64,000 bases of DNA from Takifugu bimaculatus (lineage: Eukaryota; Chordata; Actinopteri; Tetraodontiformes; Tetraodontidae), in the NCBI GenBank assembly GCA_004026145.2, contig CP034990.1:17004176-17068175 (forward strand). The letters are read 5' to 3'. Under the pieces are notes generated by a model that did not search any database, was not told the DNA's origin, and saw only the letters and a list, made by a program, of their open reading frames with translations. Both the position numbers and the translations under genes were made by a program. Of the stretch, positions 63,579-64,000 are shown in pieces. Within the stretch, counting starts at the first letter, position 1. Every line of letters starts with the position of its first letter.

Positions 63579-64000
63579 ATGGTCTCGGGAGGCATTCCTA
63601 GCATCTTCCACCCACTAAAATTGTCATCACTTGGGTGGAATTCCTTTCCCCATTCATTTTTTTACAACCTCACTCCAAAGAAGCATGTCCTGGAAAATAT
63701 ACTTAACAGAAGAATTCATAGATTGACTGCACCATCATCTAGGATAAACCAGAGGCCAGTCTTTACCAGAAGTCCTGGATTTGAAGACAGACTTGCCATC
63801 ATAGACAGTGGTGGAAGCCACACCTATAAGCATTTGTACTACACCAGCTTGGGACTTGCCGAAAGAATCAGTGCGGCTCTCAACACAGACTTTGGTGGTT
63901 TGGAAGGGAAGAGAGTCTGCTTCTTGTGTGCTAACGATGCTTCTTACACTGTGGCACAGTGGGCAACTTGGATGAGTGGTGGGACAGCGGTGCCCCTGTA
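63579..64000 (+). CDS. acsf3: Acyl-CoA synthetase family member 3 (malonyl-CoA synthetase), N-terminal part, cut by window end
   Basis: ACSF3 is a mitochondrial matrix enzyme of the ANL (adenylate-forming) superfamily. It activates malonate and methylmalonate to their CoA thioesters; in humans its loss causes combined malonic and methylmalonic aciduria. The 140 visible codons read without a stop to the window edge. Residues 1-60 are rich in basic residues (K34 K35, R44 R45, R48, R55, R59) with a single acidic one (E39), as in a mitochondrial presequence. From about residue 60 the sequence follows human ACSF3 closely: PVFTRSPGFEDRLAIID, then HTYKHLYYTSL, then FLCANDASY and AQWATWMSGG ending in AVPL. 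ATG 63579 is chosen because an in-frame TAG lies at 63567-63569 and it has A at -3 and G at +4. The human protein is about 576 residues, so roughly three quarters, including the AMP-binding P-loop and the catalytic C-terminal lobe, lies beyond the window. Identity is seen in the sequence; the function is family knowledge. Confidence 0.95.
   Translation, partial: MVSGGIPSIFHPLKLSSLGWNSFPHSFFYNLTPKKHVLENILNRRIHRLTAPSSRINQRPVFTRSPGFEDRLAIIDSGGSHTYKHLYYTSLGLAERISAALNTDFGGLEGKRVCFLCANDASYTVAQWATWMSGGTAVPL

Larger units (their letters stand above)
63505..64000 (+). other. acsf3: acsf3 exon 2 (predicted), 5' UTR part plus first coding exon
   Basis: The stretch before 63505 ends in CACCTGATGACAG after a T-rich tract (about 63470-63495), which makes a good splice acceptor. 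The exon then carries 74 nt of 5' UTR before the start codon at 63579. It is still open at the window end, so its donor is not visible. The human gene also begins with non-coding sequence and places the start codon in a later, large exon, which fits this layout. Other AG dinucleotides nearby (for example 63559-63560) lack a pyrimidine tract. Confidence 0.75.

Overview
The window is vertebrate nuclear DNA, almost certainly from a teleost fish. It is AT-leaning and almost wholly non-coding. It is packed with long (CA)n/(GT)n, (GA)n, (GGAT)n and (ATCT)n microsatellites. It holds one fragment of the L2-type LINE 3' end and one copy of a bipartite interspersed repeat, both familiar from fish genomes. 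There are no operons, no prokaryotic gene spacing, no recognisable tRNA or rRNA genes and no CRISPR arrays. Nearly all open frames of 60-170 codons are chance frames, many of them microsatellites read as Thr-His, Cys-Val or Ser-Ile-His-Pro repeats.

The one certain protein-coding gene enters at the extreme right end. An ATG at 63579 opens a frame that runs off the window at 64000. Its product matches the N-terminus of ACSF3, the mitochondrial malonyl-/methylmalonyl-CoA synthetase. The 5' part of the gene can be modelled: an ETS-type promoter site near 62728, a short non-coding exon 1 ending at 62782, an intron 62783-63504, and exon 2 from 63505 carrying two small upstream ORFs before the start codon.

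At 9.7-10.9 kb lies a CpG-rich island with C/EBP, ETS and PAR-bZIP sites. It looks like the promoter and first (non-coding) exon of a gene read leftward on the minus strand, with a good splice donor at 9938. In human, ACSF3 lies head-to-head with CBFA2T3, and the space between them is gene-poor. By synteny this island is my best candidate for the cbfa2t3 promoter. That is inference: no CBFA2T3 coding exon is visible here, and 1-9.9 kb would then be its first intron.

The roughly 52 kb between the two promoters (10.9-62.6 kb) holds no convincing gene. It alternates microsatellite-rich stretches with several 150-400 bp blocks of complex, motif-dense sequence (homeodomain ATTA cores, POU octamers, a GATA cluster, E-boxes) that resemble conserved non-coding regulatory elements. 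A GC-richer patch at 60.4-62.1 kb contains a minus-strand 152-nt segment with textbook splice sites and several open minus frames. I cannot assign these to a family; they could be a decayed gene, an unrecognised small gene or chance. I see no evidence of a wholly new biological system. The most informative leads are the divergent promoter pair, the uORFs of acsf3, the unexplained 60.4-62.1 kb patch, and the enhancer-like blocks.
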